From NCBI RefSeq assembly GCF_012927645.1, contig NZ_JABBMT010000009.1, positions 62,001 through 126,000 on the forward strand: a DNA stretch of 64,000 bases, read 5' to 3'. The number at the start of each line of letters is the position of its first letter. Positions within the stretch are counted from its first letter, which is position 1. Under the pieces are notes generated by a model. It saw only the letters and a program-made list of their open reading frames with translations, ran no database searches and was not told where the DNA came from. The position numbers and the translations under genes are program-made. Shown piece by piece: positions 9,846 to 19,126 of this stretch. Origin of the DNA: Pseudoalteromonas arctica (GTDB taxonomy: Bacteria; Pseudomonadota; Gammaproteobacteria; Enterobacterales; Alteromonadaceae).

Positions 9846-11081
9846 ATGGGGAAACTATTCGCAAGTTTATATTTGTACATTATAGTTTCCTTGTTTTTAG
9901 TCAGCGGGGTAATTGAACAACTGTGGCCTTATGAAGATAACCAACAACAAATTGCGCTCGATGATGAGTTTGGTCACTCTCTGTGGTTATTAGCGCAAAC
10001 CCAGCAGGGGCTAACCAAAATAGCCTCGCGCTTTGAAAGTGAAATAGTACAAAAACAAGATTTAATGTTGCCCGCAGAACAACAACAAGAGCTTAATCAA
10101 CATAATTATATTTATCTATTTGATCAACAACAGCGAGCTATTTGGTATATCGCTATTGATAATGAACAATTATTACAAGTGGGTCCAATTAACGTTTCTG
10201 CACCAGTCTTCTCATCCGTTTGGCCTTATCTATTATTATTGTGTGTCGTTGGGATCCCTGTTGGCTTATGGAGTTTTTTACTGTGGCGTGACTTTGCTAA
10301 GTTGCGACTGGCCTGTGAAGCTGTTGATGGATCACAAGACTTTGAACTGAGTGCTACCTCTAAATCATTCTTTTTGCCAATTACAGACACTTTAAGCGCT
10401 ATGCAGCAGCGTATTCAGCATTTATTAACTGCGCAACAAGAACTTACCTCATCAGTTTCACATGAGTTTAGAACGCCACTTGCGCGTTTAAAATTTGCCT
10501 TAGCAATGCTTGAGGATAGAGTAACTGATGAAAAAGCATTTGAATATATCGATACCATGCAATTGGATATTGTGGAGTTAGAGTCGTTAGTCAAAGAAAT
10601 GCTTGATTATGCTCGCCTTGATAGCCAACAACCTAATCTTACCGTGCAAACATGTAACTTAGTGCAGCTAGTTGAAAATGTTGTCACTAAACTTGATTTT
10701 GCTACGCAAATAAAACTCAATATGCAATTACCAGCTTTTTACAGTTACACTTGTGATAGTCACTTTCTCGCCCGCAGTATTCAAAATTTAGTGGGCAACG
10801 CGTTGAAATATGCCCATCACGAAGTGCGAATTAGCTTAGTTGAAAATACTGGACAGGTAATTTTATCTGTCGAAGATGATGGCCCAGGTATCGAACAATC
10901 ACAATGGGATACCGTGTTTAAGCCTTTTGCCCGACTTGATAAAAGCCGTGATAAAAAGACTGGAGGTTTTGGGCTTGGCTTAGCCATAGTGGCAAAAATA
11001 GTGTCTTGGCACCAAGGCTGCTGTGCGATATCGAATTCAGAATTAGGTGGCGCCAAATTTACAATCTACTTGCCTAAGTAA
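9846..11081 (+). CDS. Sensor histidine kinase, module 1
   Basis: A 411-residue inner-membrane kinase: TM1 at about residues 5-25, a short periplasmic domain of about 90 residues, TM2 at about 120-145, then a dimerisation domain with phospho-acceptor His206 in SVSHEFRTPLARL. The ATPase domain has the N box (NLVGNALKYA), G1 box (EDDGPGIEQ), F box and G2 box (GFGLGLAIVAKI). No HAMP domain is obvious, the linker being short. The small periplasmic domain is of a size that usually depends on a partner protein or the membrane for input, consistent with the co-encoded MipA and DUF3019 proteins. Confidence 0.93.
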   Translation: MGKLFASLYLYIIVSLFLVSGVIEQLWPYEDNQQQIALDDEFGHSLWLLAQTQQGLTKIASRFESEIVQKQDLMLPAEQQQELNQHNYIYLFDQQQRAIWYIAIDNEQLLQVGPINVSAPVFSSVWPYLLLLCVVGIPVGLWSFLLWRDFAKLRLACEAVDGSQDFELSATSKSFFLPITDTLSAMQQRIQHLLTAQQELTSSVSHEFRTPLARLKFALAMLEDRVTDEKAFEYIDTMQLDIVELESLVKEMLDYARLDSQQPNLTVQTCNLVQLVENVVTKLDFATQIKLNMQLPAFYSYTCDSHFLARSIQNLVGNALKYAHHEVRISLVENTGQVILSVEDDGPGIEQSQWDTVFKPFARLDKSRDKKTGGFGLGLAIVAKIVSWHQGCCAISNSELGGAKFTIYLPK

Positions 11082-11180
11082 CCTGAGCTATGGAAAATAA
11101 ATCTATTTTAAGCAGCAATTTTTAGCGCTAAATGCGCCTTGTTTTCACTAAAAACCACTAACTCAATTTATACTCAAAAA

Positions 11181-11201
11181 AAAACGCCTAATAGGCGTTT
11201 T
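11181..11201 (+). terminator. Intrinsic terminator after module 1
   Basis: An 8-bp stem aaaacgcc / ggcgtttt with a five-base loop, preceded by an A-run, lies 100 bases after the kinase stop. The 354-base gap 11082-11435 otherwise holds no convincing gene. Confidence 0.7.
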
Positions 11202-11373
11202 CTGCGGTTAAAACCAAAATCAACAAGTAGCAAAGGAGTAGACTTCATTTTGCTAGGTAAGTTCCATTATTTATCACTTTTAATTTATTTATACGTTTTT
11301 AAAAGCTCTGGATCCATGGTTAACTTAATTTGCTCAATCATGCGTGTGAAGTGTATTACAAAAGGGAGGTAGA

Positions 11374-11407
11374 AAATAGGCTGTGACGGGCAAGAAACAG
11401 CCTATTT
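11374..11407 (-). terminator. Possible terminator of the 93-residue orphan gene
   Basis: A perfect 11-bp stem (aaataggctgt / acagcctattt) with a 12-base loop lies about 30 bases after the stop of the minus-strand gene. The T tract on the minus strand is short, so this is moderate evidence. Confidence 0.5.
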
Positions 11408-11435
11408 AATGAGGGGAGTAGGCCCTCATAATTTC

Positions 11436-11717
11436 CTAATGGATCTGATATTGATGCTTTTTGGTAAATCCAAGCTGTTTAAGTTTGTTTATAATTGATG
11501 GATCATCGATGCGGTTTGGTGTTTCGCTATCACGTAAGAAATGATTTTCCGGCACTTGATATATATCGAGCATTTTTTGAAATAGCACTGCGCGCATTGT
11601 TAGCGCTGTCATTCCATTTTTCTGTATTTCATCAAGGCGATTTTGAAGCTCAACCAGTTTTGGGTTATTTACATCATCCACCACTGCTTGAAACTGTGTA
11701 GTAAACTTATTTTTCAT
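11436..11717 (-). CDS. Small hypothetical protein
   Basis: A 93-residue soluble protein with no signal peptide or membrane segment; predicted largely helical (residues about 5-50, LVELQNRLDEIQKNG region) with a charged C-terminal half ending GFTKKHQYQIH. I do not recognise a family. An AAGG site precedes the ATG by about seven bases, and hairpins flank it on both sides, supporting a real monocistronic gene. Confidence 0.55.
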   Translation of the reverse strand: MKNKFTTQFQAVVDDVNNPKLVELQNRLDEIQKNGMTALTMRAVLFQKMLDIYQVPENHFLRDSETPNRIDDPSIINKLKQLGFTKKHQYQIH

Positions 11718-11966
11718 CTAAAAACCTTATTTAATAGCAAAAGATAAAATGCCGATAAATACGTATACACAAACATAAGAAGGTTTTTTTGTGCTAAAAA
11801 TAGATACTTACGCATTACCTAACAAACGCAGTGTACTCTTTTTTCATGGATAAATGCTAATCGGGATGTAAAGCTTTGTAAATGCGCTTGACTATTATTT
11901 TTGGGCTTTTGTGAGGTTGTTTGGGACAGCTATATATAAAGATATGAAAATCAAATGAAAATAATT

Positions 11967-11990
11967 CTCAGTACCCTTTATGGTACTGAG
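11967..11990. terminator. Hairpin downstream of the antiporter gene
   Basis: A perfect 9-bp stem (ctcagtacc / ggtactgag) with a six-base loop is 14 bases after the minus-strand antiporter stop codon. T-rich sequence follows on both strands, more strongly on the plus strand. Confidence 0.55.
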
Positions 11991-12004
11991 GATCTTTTTA
12001 TTTT

Positions 12005-13576
12005 TTATGGAAATAATTTTTGTTTTACATGTTCAGCGAAGCCGCTACCGGCTTCTAAATAGAAGTTATAAGTCGAGTCTACGCCCATATCTTCTAATTC
12101 TTTTTGCTGATCCGGATAGTTAGCAATGGCAGTAACTTGACCTTGGTAACCTGATGCACGCAATTGCTCTAGAGCAAAAATGTTCTGCATATGTTTTGGC
12201 ATCGCGAGCATGATCATCTCTACATGGGAGTGATTTACCCGTTGCCAAAAGTCTGGATCGGTTGCATCTGCCAAGAGTGCCTTACGGCCTCGTGCAACAT
12301 GTTTTTCGACTACTTCAGGTTTTATATCTACCCCAGCTACAACGCCAGGATGGGTGATGTTAATTGTTTCATACGCACCGGTGCCAATACGACCCATACC
12401 AAAAATAACAATCTTGGTGTCATTTAAGTTCACAGGAAGTTCTTCTGCTAAGCGAGTGGGGCTTTCAAAACGCATGAGCCAAGCTTCGATTTTTACATAA
12501 ATTTCGTTTGAACGTTTATTTAGTGGGGATGCAATGATAAAGGTCATTGATACTGCAATAGCCATAACAGCCAACCACTCAGACGTGATTAACCCGCTAC
12601 TGGCAGCAACCATACAAACTATCAAGCCAAATTCGCTGTAGTTAGCTAGACTAAAAGCACTTAATAAAGAAGTACGAGCGCGTAACTTAAAGGCATTCGT
12701 TAATAAATAATACAGGGCAGCTTTGACTGGTAGCACCAATACAATAATAAGCGCTATAAGTAATGAGTTGAGCGTCAGATCAGCACCTAAACCAATCGTT
12801 AAGAAAAATCCAACTAATAAAATTTCTTTTAGATTGAGTAGTGATTTTGCAAGCTCACTGGCTTTTTTATGAGGAGCAAAGATCATACCGATGATCAACG
12901 CGCCTAAATCACCTTTCAAGCCTACAAATTCAAATGCATGATAGCCAACGACAAGAGCAAAGAAAAAGCCAAACAAAGGTAGTAGCTCACCATGTTTAGA
13001 ACGATTTAGCACCCAAAACATGACTGGTCGTAACAATGGCAAGGCAACTAATAGTGAAAAAGCCCAACCGTTGGGGGTTTTACCTGTGCTGATGGCTAAA
13101 AATATCACAGCAAAGATATCTTGCATAACTAAAATACCAATGGCTATTTTGCCATGAAGGCTTGCCATTTCACCACGTTCTTCAAGTACTTTTACAGCAA
13201 AAACTGTGCTAGAAAAGCTAAAAGCAAAACCAACAAGTAAGGCACTTTGCCAACTTAGATCAACAAATAATGGCAAAGAAAACGCGCCTAAAAACAGCAT
13301 CAAACTACAAAAAATAGCGCTACTAATAATAAGATGTAAAGAGGCTGGGGCCCAAACTTGTGGCTTAATAAGATGACTAACTTTTAGTTTTAGACCAATA
13401 CTAAATAGTAACAACGTGATCCCTAAATTAGCAATCGTATTAAGTAGCTCTGTAGTTTTAAAACCAGATAAATTCAAGACAAAGCCAGCAATCAAAAAAC
13501 CGATTAGCGGAGGAAGTTTAAGCTGGTACACGCCAAAGCCACACACAAATGCGACAGCAAAATATAATAGTTCCAT
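12005..13576 (-). CDS. YbaL/KefB-like cation:proton antiporter with RCK domain
   Basis: A CPA2-family transporter of 523 residues. Residues about 1-370 form a Na+/H+-exchanger-like membrane domain of 10-12 helices, starting with the P-P-L-I-G-F-L-I-A-G motif. Residues about 395-515 are a TrkA-N (RCK) domain with the nucleotide-binding GMGRIGTGAYE and the V-A-G-V-D-I strand. It resembles E. coli YbaL more than KefB/KefC. Ligand-gated K+ or Na+ efflux with proton exchange is the family role. A GTG at 13591 would add five residues; the ATG at 13576 is chosen because the hydrophobic helix begins there and GTG has a poorer context, but this is uncertain. Confidence 0.85.
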   Translation of the reverse strand: MELLYFAVAFVCGFGVYQLKLPPLIGFLIAGFVLNLSGFKTTELLNTIANLGITLLLFSIGLKLKVSHLIKPQVWAPASLHLIISSAIFCSLMLFLGAFSLPLFVDLSWQSALLVGFAFSFSSTVFAVKVLEERGEMASLHGKIAIGILVMQDIFAVIFLAISTGKTPNGWAFSLLVALPLLRPVMFWVLNRSKHGELLPLFGFFFALVVGYHAFEFVGLKGDLGALIIGMIFAPHKKASELAKSLLNLKEILLVGFFLTIGLGADLTLNSLLIALIIVLVLPVKAALYYLLTNAFKLRARTSLLSAFSLANYSEFGLIVCMVAASSGLITSEWLAVMAIAVSMTFIIASPLNKRSNEIYVKIEAWLMRFESPTRLAEELPVNLNDTKIVIFGMGRIGTGAYETINITHPGVVAGVDIKPEVVEKHVARGRKALLADATDPDFWQRVNHSHVEMIMLAMPKHMQNIFALEQLRASGYQGQVTAIANYPDQQKELEDMGVDSTYNFYLEAGSGFAEHVKQKLFP

Positions 13577-13823
13577 AATTCTTAATATCACTTCATTTGG
13601 TTACCTAGTGTAACGAAATATCAGCAAGTTTGAAAATCATTCGTGTTAAATTGTGCACATATACCAGTGTATGAAAAACACTCGTTTAGTTAGGTGTTCT
13701 GCTAAAAACTCAAAAAATAGTTATTTTTTCACTGACAGCAGCTTTTAAATATGGTTAAGATGCAGTAACAAAGGAATTTAAGCGTGATTCAGGTTTCTGT
13801 GAGTTAGGCTTAAGGAGAAATAG

Positions 13824-14567
13824 ATGTTTAAAAAAATTCTTGCATCAGTCGGTATTGGTGCAGCAACAGTGGATACCGTGCTTGAAACAGAGCATTTACA
13901 ACCAGGGCAACTATTTAATGCCCAAATAGTGATCACCGCAGGGGATGTTAGCCAAGCAATTTCAGGTCTTGATTTGGCATTAATGACGCGTGTAAAAGTT
14001 GAAGGTGAAGATGGCGCTTATTTTACTAATCATATTATTGATAAGTGGCGCATAACTGATATAGGTACAATTGAACCAGATCAGCAAAAACATATTCCGT
14101 TTGAAGCGCGGTTACATTCAGAAACACCGATCACCGAAATTAACGCCGGTTATAATCAATCACATGTCTGGCTTGAAACAGGTTTAGATATTGATTTAGC
14201 ACTTGACCCTACGGATAAAGATCATCTTCATATTTATCCAAATGATGCCGTAACTACCTTTATGCAAGCGATGGATAAATTGGGTTTTAGCTTGGTAAAA
14301 GCGGATGTTGAAAAGGGCTTTTTACGTGCTAGTACGTTTAACTCTGTCTCTGGTTGTTATCAAGAGCTGGAATATAAACCAAATAGCCGTAGCTTGTTCG
14401 GTATTCAAGAGATTGAACTATCGTTTGTGCCTGAAGCTCATAAAACCCATGTTTTAATTGAGCTTGACCGTGGTTTTCGTGGCGATGGTTATGTTGATTT
14501 AACGATTGAACATGATCACGTTAACCTTGCACATTTATGTGATCAATTAGAACGTTTACTTGCCTAG
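13824..14567 (+). CDS. Spo0M-like sporulation-control family protein
   Basis: A 247-residue soluble protein with the SpoOM-family N-terminus (MFKKILASVGIGAATVDT) and the arrestin-like beta-sandwich that follows. Bacillus Spo0M modulates sporulation, but the family is widespread in non-sporulating bacteria, where it may act in cytoskeletal or trafficking-like scaffolding; no function is established here. A good AAGGAG site lies just before the ATG. Single gene, ended by the 14603-14627 terminator. Confidence 0.85.
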   Translation: MFKKILASVGIGAATVDTVLETEHLQPGQLFNAQIVITAGDVSQAISGLDLALMTRVKVEGEDGAYFTNHIIDKWRITDIGTIEPDQQKHIPFEARLHSETPITEINAGYNQSHVWLETGLDIDLALDPTDKDHLHIYPNDAVTTFMQAMDKLGFSLVKADVEKGFLRASTFNSVSGCYQELEYKPNSRSLFGIQEIELSFVPEAHKTHVLIELDRGFRGDGYVDLTIEHDHVNLAHLCDQLERLLA

Positions 14568-14602
14568 CGACTATTGAGGTTCGTCAGCTAAGCGTAATAA
14601 AT

Positions 14603-14627
14603 AGCCCAGCATTGCCTGGGCTTTTTT
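14603..14627 (+). terminator. Intrinsic terminator after the Spo0M-like gene
   Basis: A 7-bp GC-rich stem (agcccag / ctgggct) with a six-base loop followed by six T residues. Confidence 0.85.
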
Positions 14628-14642
14628 ATGTAAGGAGTTTTT

Positions 14643-15095
14643 ATGCAATTAGTCAGTAAAGTATTTTCAGAACTTAGTACGCACGAGCTGTTTGCTATTA
14701 TGCGCACGCGGGTAGATGTGTTTGTTGTTGAGCAGCAATGCCCTTATCCCGAGCTAGATAATGTCGATTGTATGGCGAACACTATACATCTTTATTGGCT
14801 CGATGCTGAACAATTAGCTGCATACGCACGTTGTTATGAAAAAAATGAGCAGTATAGCGCTATTGGCCGCGTACTGGTTGAAAAATCACAAAGAGGTAAG
14901 GGGTTAGCAGCGTTATTGGTTAAAGAAGCGATCCAGTGTTGTTTTACGCACTGGCCGAACAAGGATATATACATCGGCGCGCAAACCTATTTACTCGCGT
15001 TCTACCAGTTGCAGGGTTTTCAATGCACTGGCGAACCCTATTTAGAAGATGGCATTGCACACCAAGATATGATTTTAAGAAACCGCTCAATATAA
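14643..15095 (+). CDS. ElaA-like GNAT acetyltransferase
   Basis: A 150-residue acetyltransferase of the ElaA group. Recognised by the start F-x-E-L-S-T-H-E-L-F-A-I-M-R-T-R-V-D-V-F-V-V-E-Q region, the acetyl-CoA-binding R-V-L-V-E-K-S-Q-R-G-K-G-L-A segment (Q/R-x-x-G-x-G/A motif) and the late Y-Q-L-Q-G-F strand. Substrate unknown. Sits between two terminators as a single gene. Confidence 0.88.
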   Translation: MQLVSKVFSELSTHELFAIMRTRVDVFVVEQQCPYPELDNVDCMANTIHLYWLDAEQLAAYARCYEKNEQYSAIGRVLVEKSQRGKGLAALLVKEAIQCCFTHWPNKDIYIGAQTYLLAFYQLQGFQCTGEPYLEDGIAHQDMILRNRSI

Positions 15096-15107
15096 AGAGC
15101 GGTTTTT
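15081..15107. terminator. Terminator between convergent acetyltransferase and symporter genes
   Basis: An 8-bp stem aaccgctc / gagcggtt with an eight-base loop followed by five T residues; starts inside the last codons of the acetyltransferase gene. Confidence 0.75.
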
Positions 15108-15123
15108 ATTGAGGGTAGATTAG

Positions 15124-16476
15124 TTAGCCTAATAACGAACTGACAAACACTAAACCAATTGCAATTGGGCAAATGAATCTAATGTACCATGGCCATATTT
15201 TCCAAAATAGGCTGCTAGCAACTTCTGGACAGCCTTGTTGTATTTCGTTTAATAGTGAATTGCGATACCAGATCCAGCCGACAAATAAGCAACACATTAA
15301 ACCAAGAATAGGTTGACTAAATTTAGTTGTGAGCGCAATAACTAAACCAAACAGTACATTAAAGTTCAGGACTATTGTAAAGCTCACCAACGCTATAATC
15401 GTTCCGATTAACCAAGTGGCTTTTACACGACCCAGATCAAAGCGTTCTACAGCATACGAAACCGGTGCTTCAAGCATTGAAATAGATGATGTCAGAGCAG
15501 CTATACTCATTAATGCAAAAAAGGCAAAGCCAACGAATAAGCCAATGGTGCCCATGCCATCAAAAAGAGCAGGTAATACTTGAAATACTAACGTGTCTTC
15601 AGAAAGTAACTCTCCAGTCGCTGAGAATATTTCCACCCCTTGTGCCTGCGCAACGTACATCGCAGGGATAATTAGTAACCCAGCAACAAAAGCAATAAAC
15701 ACATCAATAAGGGTAACGTAGGCGCCAAGTGAAACTAAATTTTCTTTTTTACTTATGTAAGAGCCATAAATGATCATCACACTAGTGCCTAATGACAATG
15801 AAAAGAACGCTTGTCCCAGTGCACTTACAAGTAATTCAGGGTCTAAAATAGAGTTGAAATCAGGTACTAAGTAGGCTTTTAGGCCTGTCATAGCGCCTTC
15901 TTGCATCATCACATAAATAATCAGTGCAAATAAAATAGTCAGCAATGCGGGCATTAAACGTTTTGACCATTTTTCAATGCCATTTTCTACTCCGCGGCTA
16001 ATGATTGCGACTGTAAGAATAATAAATCCAGCAGTAAATATAAGGTTTCTAGAGAGTGATTGCTCACTCAACCAAGTTGAAGAACTCTCACTACCCACTA
16101 AAGTGGCAATGGGCTCTAGAGTGGCACTGATCATCCAACCGGCGACAATGGCATAAAAGCTGAGGATCAGTCCGGCACATATAATACCGCCAAAACCGAC
16201 CACAAATGCAAAGCGTTTTTGGAGCAGGTTATTTGAAATTTTCCGCAATGAACTAACCGCATTGGCTTGACCATGACGACCAATTGTTAGCTCTGCCATC
16301 AGTGCAGGGTAAGCTAAACAAAATGCTAACACAAGGTAAGCAATTAAAAAGGCTGCGCCTCCATTGCTGGCTGTTTGTGTCGGAAAACCCCATATATTAC
16401 CAAGACCTACTGCAGATCCTGCTGCGGCCATAATGAATCCAAAACGGGAGCTAAACTCCCCTCTGACTGCGCTCAT
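15124..16476 (-). CDS. SNF (neurotransmitter:sodium symporter) family transporter
   Basis: A 450-residue LeuT-fold transporter with about 11-12 membrane helices. The first helix has the family signature (GFIMAAAGSAVGLGNIWGFP), with the unwound sodium- and substrate-binding segment, then N-G-G-A-A-F and ELTIGRHG. Bacterial members import amino acids or related compounds with Na+, as expected for a marine bacterium; the substrate is unknown. An upstream in-frame start at 16515 would add 13 polar residues; the ATG at 16476 is preferred because the family N-terminus begins there and a GAGAAG-type site precedes it. Confidence 0.9.
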   Translation of the reverse strand: MSAVRGEFSSRFGFIMAAAGSAVGLGNIWGFPTQTASNGGAAFLIAYLVLAFCLAYPALMAELTIGRHGQANAVSSLRKISNNLLQKRFAFVVGFGGIICAGLILSFYAIVAGWMISATLEPIATLVGSESSSTWLSEQSLSRNLIFTAGFIILTVAIISRGVENGIEKWSKRLMPALLTILFALIIYVMMQEGAMTGLKAYLVPDFNSILDPELLVSALGQAFFSLSLGTSVMIIYGSYISKKENLVSLGAYVTLIDVFIAFVAGLLIIPAMYVAQAQGVEIFSATGELLSEDTLVFQVLPALFDGMGTIGLFVGFAFFALMSIAALTSSISMLEAPVSYAVERFDLGRVKATWLIGTIIALVSFTIVLNFNVLFGLVIALTTKFSQPILGLMCCLFVGWIWYRNSLLNEIQQGCPEVASSLFWKIWPWYIRFICPIAIGLVFVSSLLG

Positions 16477-16691
16477 AATTATTTTTTCTTCTCTATATAG
16501 TGACGGCGCTGACAATCTACTGTAAATGTTAAAAAATAAAAAGCTCTATTTTTAACTACAGCCGTGCAGAATAAACGCCTGACTGTATTTACAAAATTTA
16601 GAATGTTAATGCTGTTAACCTTACTCGTTTAAGTTATTGTTACCTAATCATAATAAGGTGCTTGACGATGCTGTAAACTGTAACATAAAAA

Positions 16692-17987
16692 TTATAACTG
16701 TTCTGGGTTATGTATTTTAAGGGTAAAGCATGCACCCGCAAGCTGTTTAGCGCGATTTACGCTTACACTGCCATGATGCCAATCAGCTACCTTAGCTACA
16801 ATGGCAAGTCCTAGACCATAACTTTGATCGGCACGATTGCGATGACTCTGTTCTTGAAAAAAAGGACTAAAAACTTTGTGCCAATTTTGCTCTTCGATAC
16901 CTGGACCATCATCCTCAACAGTGATTATCAGAGTTTGCTCTTTCATTGATGCTGTGAGAATAATTTTTTGTTTGGCAAAGTCACAGGCATTGCTGAGCAG
17001 ATTAGTGATTGCGCGAGCTAACCAATGTAAATCTGCATAAATATGAGAATTATCATCACAGCTAAGTTGTAAATCAAGTTGCTGCTGTACTAACTTTGGC
17101 TCTAGTTGTTGTATTAAGGTGCTTAGGTAGCTGTTTAATTCAGTGTGTGAGTAAGTTAATTGATTGGCTTTTTGCTCAAGCGTGGCAAACGCCAAATAAC
17201 TTTTCAACATGGATTCCATTTGATCTAAATCGGCTTCCATACGATTTAAGTAATGTTTTATTTTCTCTTCGCTATGGCTGTCCAGTGCCGCATCTAAGCC
17301 AAATCGTAGGCAGGCAATGGGGGTGCGGATATCATGAGATAAACTCGAGGCCATCAGCTTATTTTCATCGAGTAACTTTTCAATCTGGCTTGCCATGCGG
17401 TTAAAAGTAAGCTCAACATCTTTAATATAAGTGAAATGCGATACCCTAATGCGGGCATGTAAGTCGCCGCTGGCAAACTTTTTAGCTACGTCATTAAGTA
17501 CGCCTAGTCGTTTCGCTAATGGCGCAATAATAAACCCCATAAACACACATAATCCAGCGTAAAACAGTAAAGTAAGTAACATGTCATTTTGTTGATCTTG
17601 TTCGTGGGGTTTTTCTAAACGTAATTTAAGATGAAAAGGCGTGAGTAAATCATTACTGTAGAGTAGATAAAACCCTTTTTGATCTTCTAAAATCAACCCT
17701 CCTTCAGCATTGATCTTTTCCAGCAGTGATGGTGGCAGCGCCAAAGATTGCGTGGCGCGATAACTTAATCCCAGCGAAAACTGTTGTGCAAGTAAGGCGG
17801 TGTAGTCTGCTCTTTGCATGAAGGGTTGGTTGGCAATTTGCTGGCTGAAGCCCATTAAAAGCTTACTTTGTAAGGCAAACTCATCCTGTGCTGTATGGGT
17901 TTGCTGACTAAAAGCATCAATTAACCAACCTAATATTACAATCGAGAGCAGGGCACTGGCTAATAAGGAGAGATAAAACTTTTTCAT
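16692..17987 (-). CDS. Sensor histidine kinase, module 2
   Basis: A 431-residue membrane kinase: TM1 at about residues 5-25, a periplasmic domain of about 110 residues, TM2 at about 135-158, a HAMP-like linker, and a dimerisation domain with His218 in SSLSHDIRTPIACL. The ATPase domain has an N box (LLSNACDFAKQ), G1 (EDDGPGIEE) and G2 (GLGLAIVAKVADWHHG). It is the last gene of module 2 and corresponds to the kinase at 9846-11081, with which it shares the order of boxes and the W-H-x-G motif after G2. Confidence 0.93.
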   Translation of the reverse strand: MKKFYLSLLASALLSIVILGWLIDAFSQQTHTAQDEFALQSKLLMGFSQQIANQPFMQRADYTALLAQQFSLGLSYRATQSLALPPSLLEKINAEGGLILEDQKGFYLLYSNDLLTPFHLKLRLEKPHEQDQQNDMLLTLLFYAGLCVFMGFIIAPLAKRLGVLNDVAKKFASGDLHARIRVSHFTYIKDVELTFNRMASQIEKLLDENKLMASSLSHDIRTPIACLRFGLDAALDSHSEEKIKHYLNRMEADLDQMESMLKSYLAFATLEQKANQLTYSHTELNSYLSTLIQQLEPKLVQQQLDLQLSCDDNSHIYADLHWLARAITNLLSNACDFAKQKIILTASMKEQTLIITVEDDGPGIEEQNWHKVFSPFFQEQSHRNRADQSYGLGLAIVAKVADWHHGSVSVNRAKQLAGACFTLKIHNPEQL

Positions 17988-18015
17988 AGCATTCGCCAGT
18001 ATGCTTTAACGGCGA

Positions 18016-18720
18016 TCACCAAGCGCTTGCGACGAGTAAATAGCCTCGCCCCCAAATTGTTTTAATTTTTTCAGGTTGCTGGGGATCATCATTAAATTTT
18101 TTACGCAGTGCAGAAATGAGTACATCGACACTGCGATCAAGACCATCATATTCACGGCCTTTCGTTGCTTTGAATACAGCATCTCGCGATACAACTTGCC
18201 CAGCGTTACAGGCTAAATAATGCAGTAATAAGTACTCAGCGCTGGATACCCCTTGATCAATATCATTAATAAAAACATTGCGAGATTGTGTATCAATTTT
18301 TAAAGAGCCCACTTGAATAATAGTATCATCCGCTTGCGACTCTGAATTGTCGTTATTGGCACGCAGTGCAGCTTTGATCCGCGCGAGTAATGCACGCGGC
18401 CTGACCGGTTTCATTATATAATCACTGGCACCGACTTCGAGGCCAATCACTTCATCCATTTCTTCGTCTCGGGCGGTCAGCATAATAATAGGGCTTTGGT
18501 AAAATTGACGTAGTTCACGACAGACACTAATACCGTCTTGGCCGGGGAGCATAATATCGAGTAAAATCAAGTCCGGTTTGAGCTCTTTGACATGACTGAC
18601 AACTTGGTCGCCACGTCCACAAATATGAGTCGTGTAGCCTTGCTCAGTTAAATACTCCGCCACCCACTGGGCTAAAGAGCCGTCATCTTCAACAAGTAAT
18701 ATTGTGCCGTAATTATCCAT
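18016..18720 (-). CDS. OmpR/PhoB-type response regulator, module 2
   Basis: A 234-residue regulator: receiver domain with Glu11/Asp12/Asp13, phospho-acceptor Asp55 in LILLDIMLPG, M-L-T-A-R-D and the K-P-V-R loop; winged-helix output domain ending IKTIWGRGYLL. Paralogue of the regulator at 9147-9839. Thirteen bases separate it from the DUF3019 gene and 28 from the kinase, so all are in one transcript. Confidence 0.93.
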   Translation of the reverse strand: MDNYGTILLVEDDGSLAQWVAEYLTEQGYTTHICGRGDQVVSHVKELKPDLILLDIMLPGQDGISVCRELRQFYQSPIIMLTARDEEMDEVIGLEVGASDYIMKPVRPRALLARIKAALRANNDNSESQADDTIIQVGSLKIDTQSRNVFINDIDQGVSSAEYLLLHYLACNAGQVVSRDAVFKATKGREYDGLDRSVDVLISALRKKFNDDPQQPEKIKTIWGRGYLLVASAW

Positions 18721-18733
18721 GCTTTATCTCGTT

Positions 18734-19126
18734 TTAAAAAAGCCGCCAGCGGCGTTTCTTTTGGCGATTTTGATACACCCATTGCAATTGTACTTGTGTT
18801 GACGCAATGATTTTACCGGTATCGCTGTTTATTAACTCAAATGAAATGCTTTCAATAGAATCAAAAGCATAATTTAACTTTCCGCTACTTTGTCTAAGCC
18901 AGCATTGCATAATATGCTTAGATGTTGCATCACGTAAACAGTAATTACCGATGCTACTTTGTTGCCAGCTTAGCTCAATATCAGCATAGCAGCTGCGTCC
19001 TTCTCGAAGTGCGACACAGGTATCGGGCAACGCAATTAAACTACTGTCATGCGGTTTTTCGCCATTAGCCAATAACGGCTTGGTGTTAAGTAACAGTAAT
19101 AAAATTACTGTGATTTTAAAATACAT
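18734..19126 (-). CDS. DUF3019 family small secreted protein, module 2
   Basis: A 130-residue protein with an N-terminal signal peptide (about residues 1-21). Four cysteines are spaced C-x8-C-x16-C-x11-C, the same as the module 1 paralogue apart from two residues in the last gap, and the C-terminus is again basic-aromatic (KKRRWRLF). Its ATG lies inside the last codons of the MipA gene (11-base overlap), indicating translational coupling. Function unknown; periplasmic partner role is inferred from conservation of the four-gene order. Confidence 0.75.
   Translation of the reverse strand: MYFKITVILLLLLNTKPLLANGEKPHDSSLIALPDTCVALREGRSCYADIELSWQQSSIGNYCLRDATSKHIMQCWLRQSSGKLNYAFDSIESISFELINSDTGKIIASTQVQLQWVYQNRQKKRRWRLF

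Noticed and set aside
11139-11372. 77-codon plus-strand frame after module 1
   Set aside because: It runs through the terminator hairpin at 11181-11201 and has no ribosome-binding site or family features.
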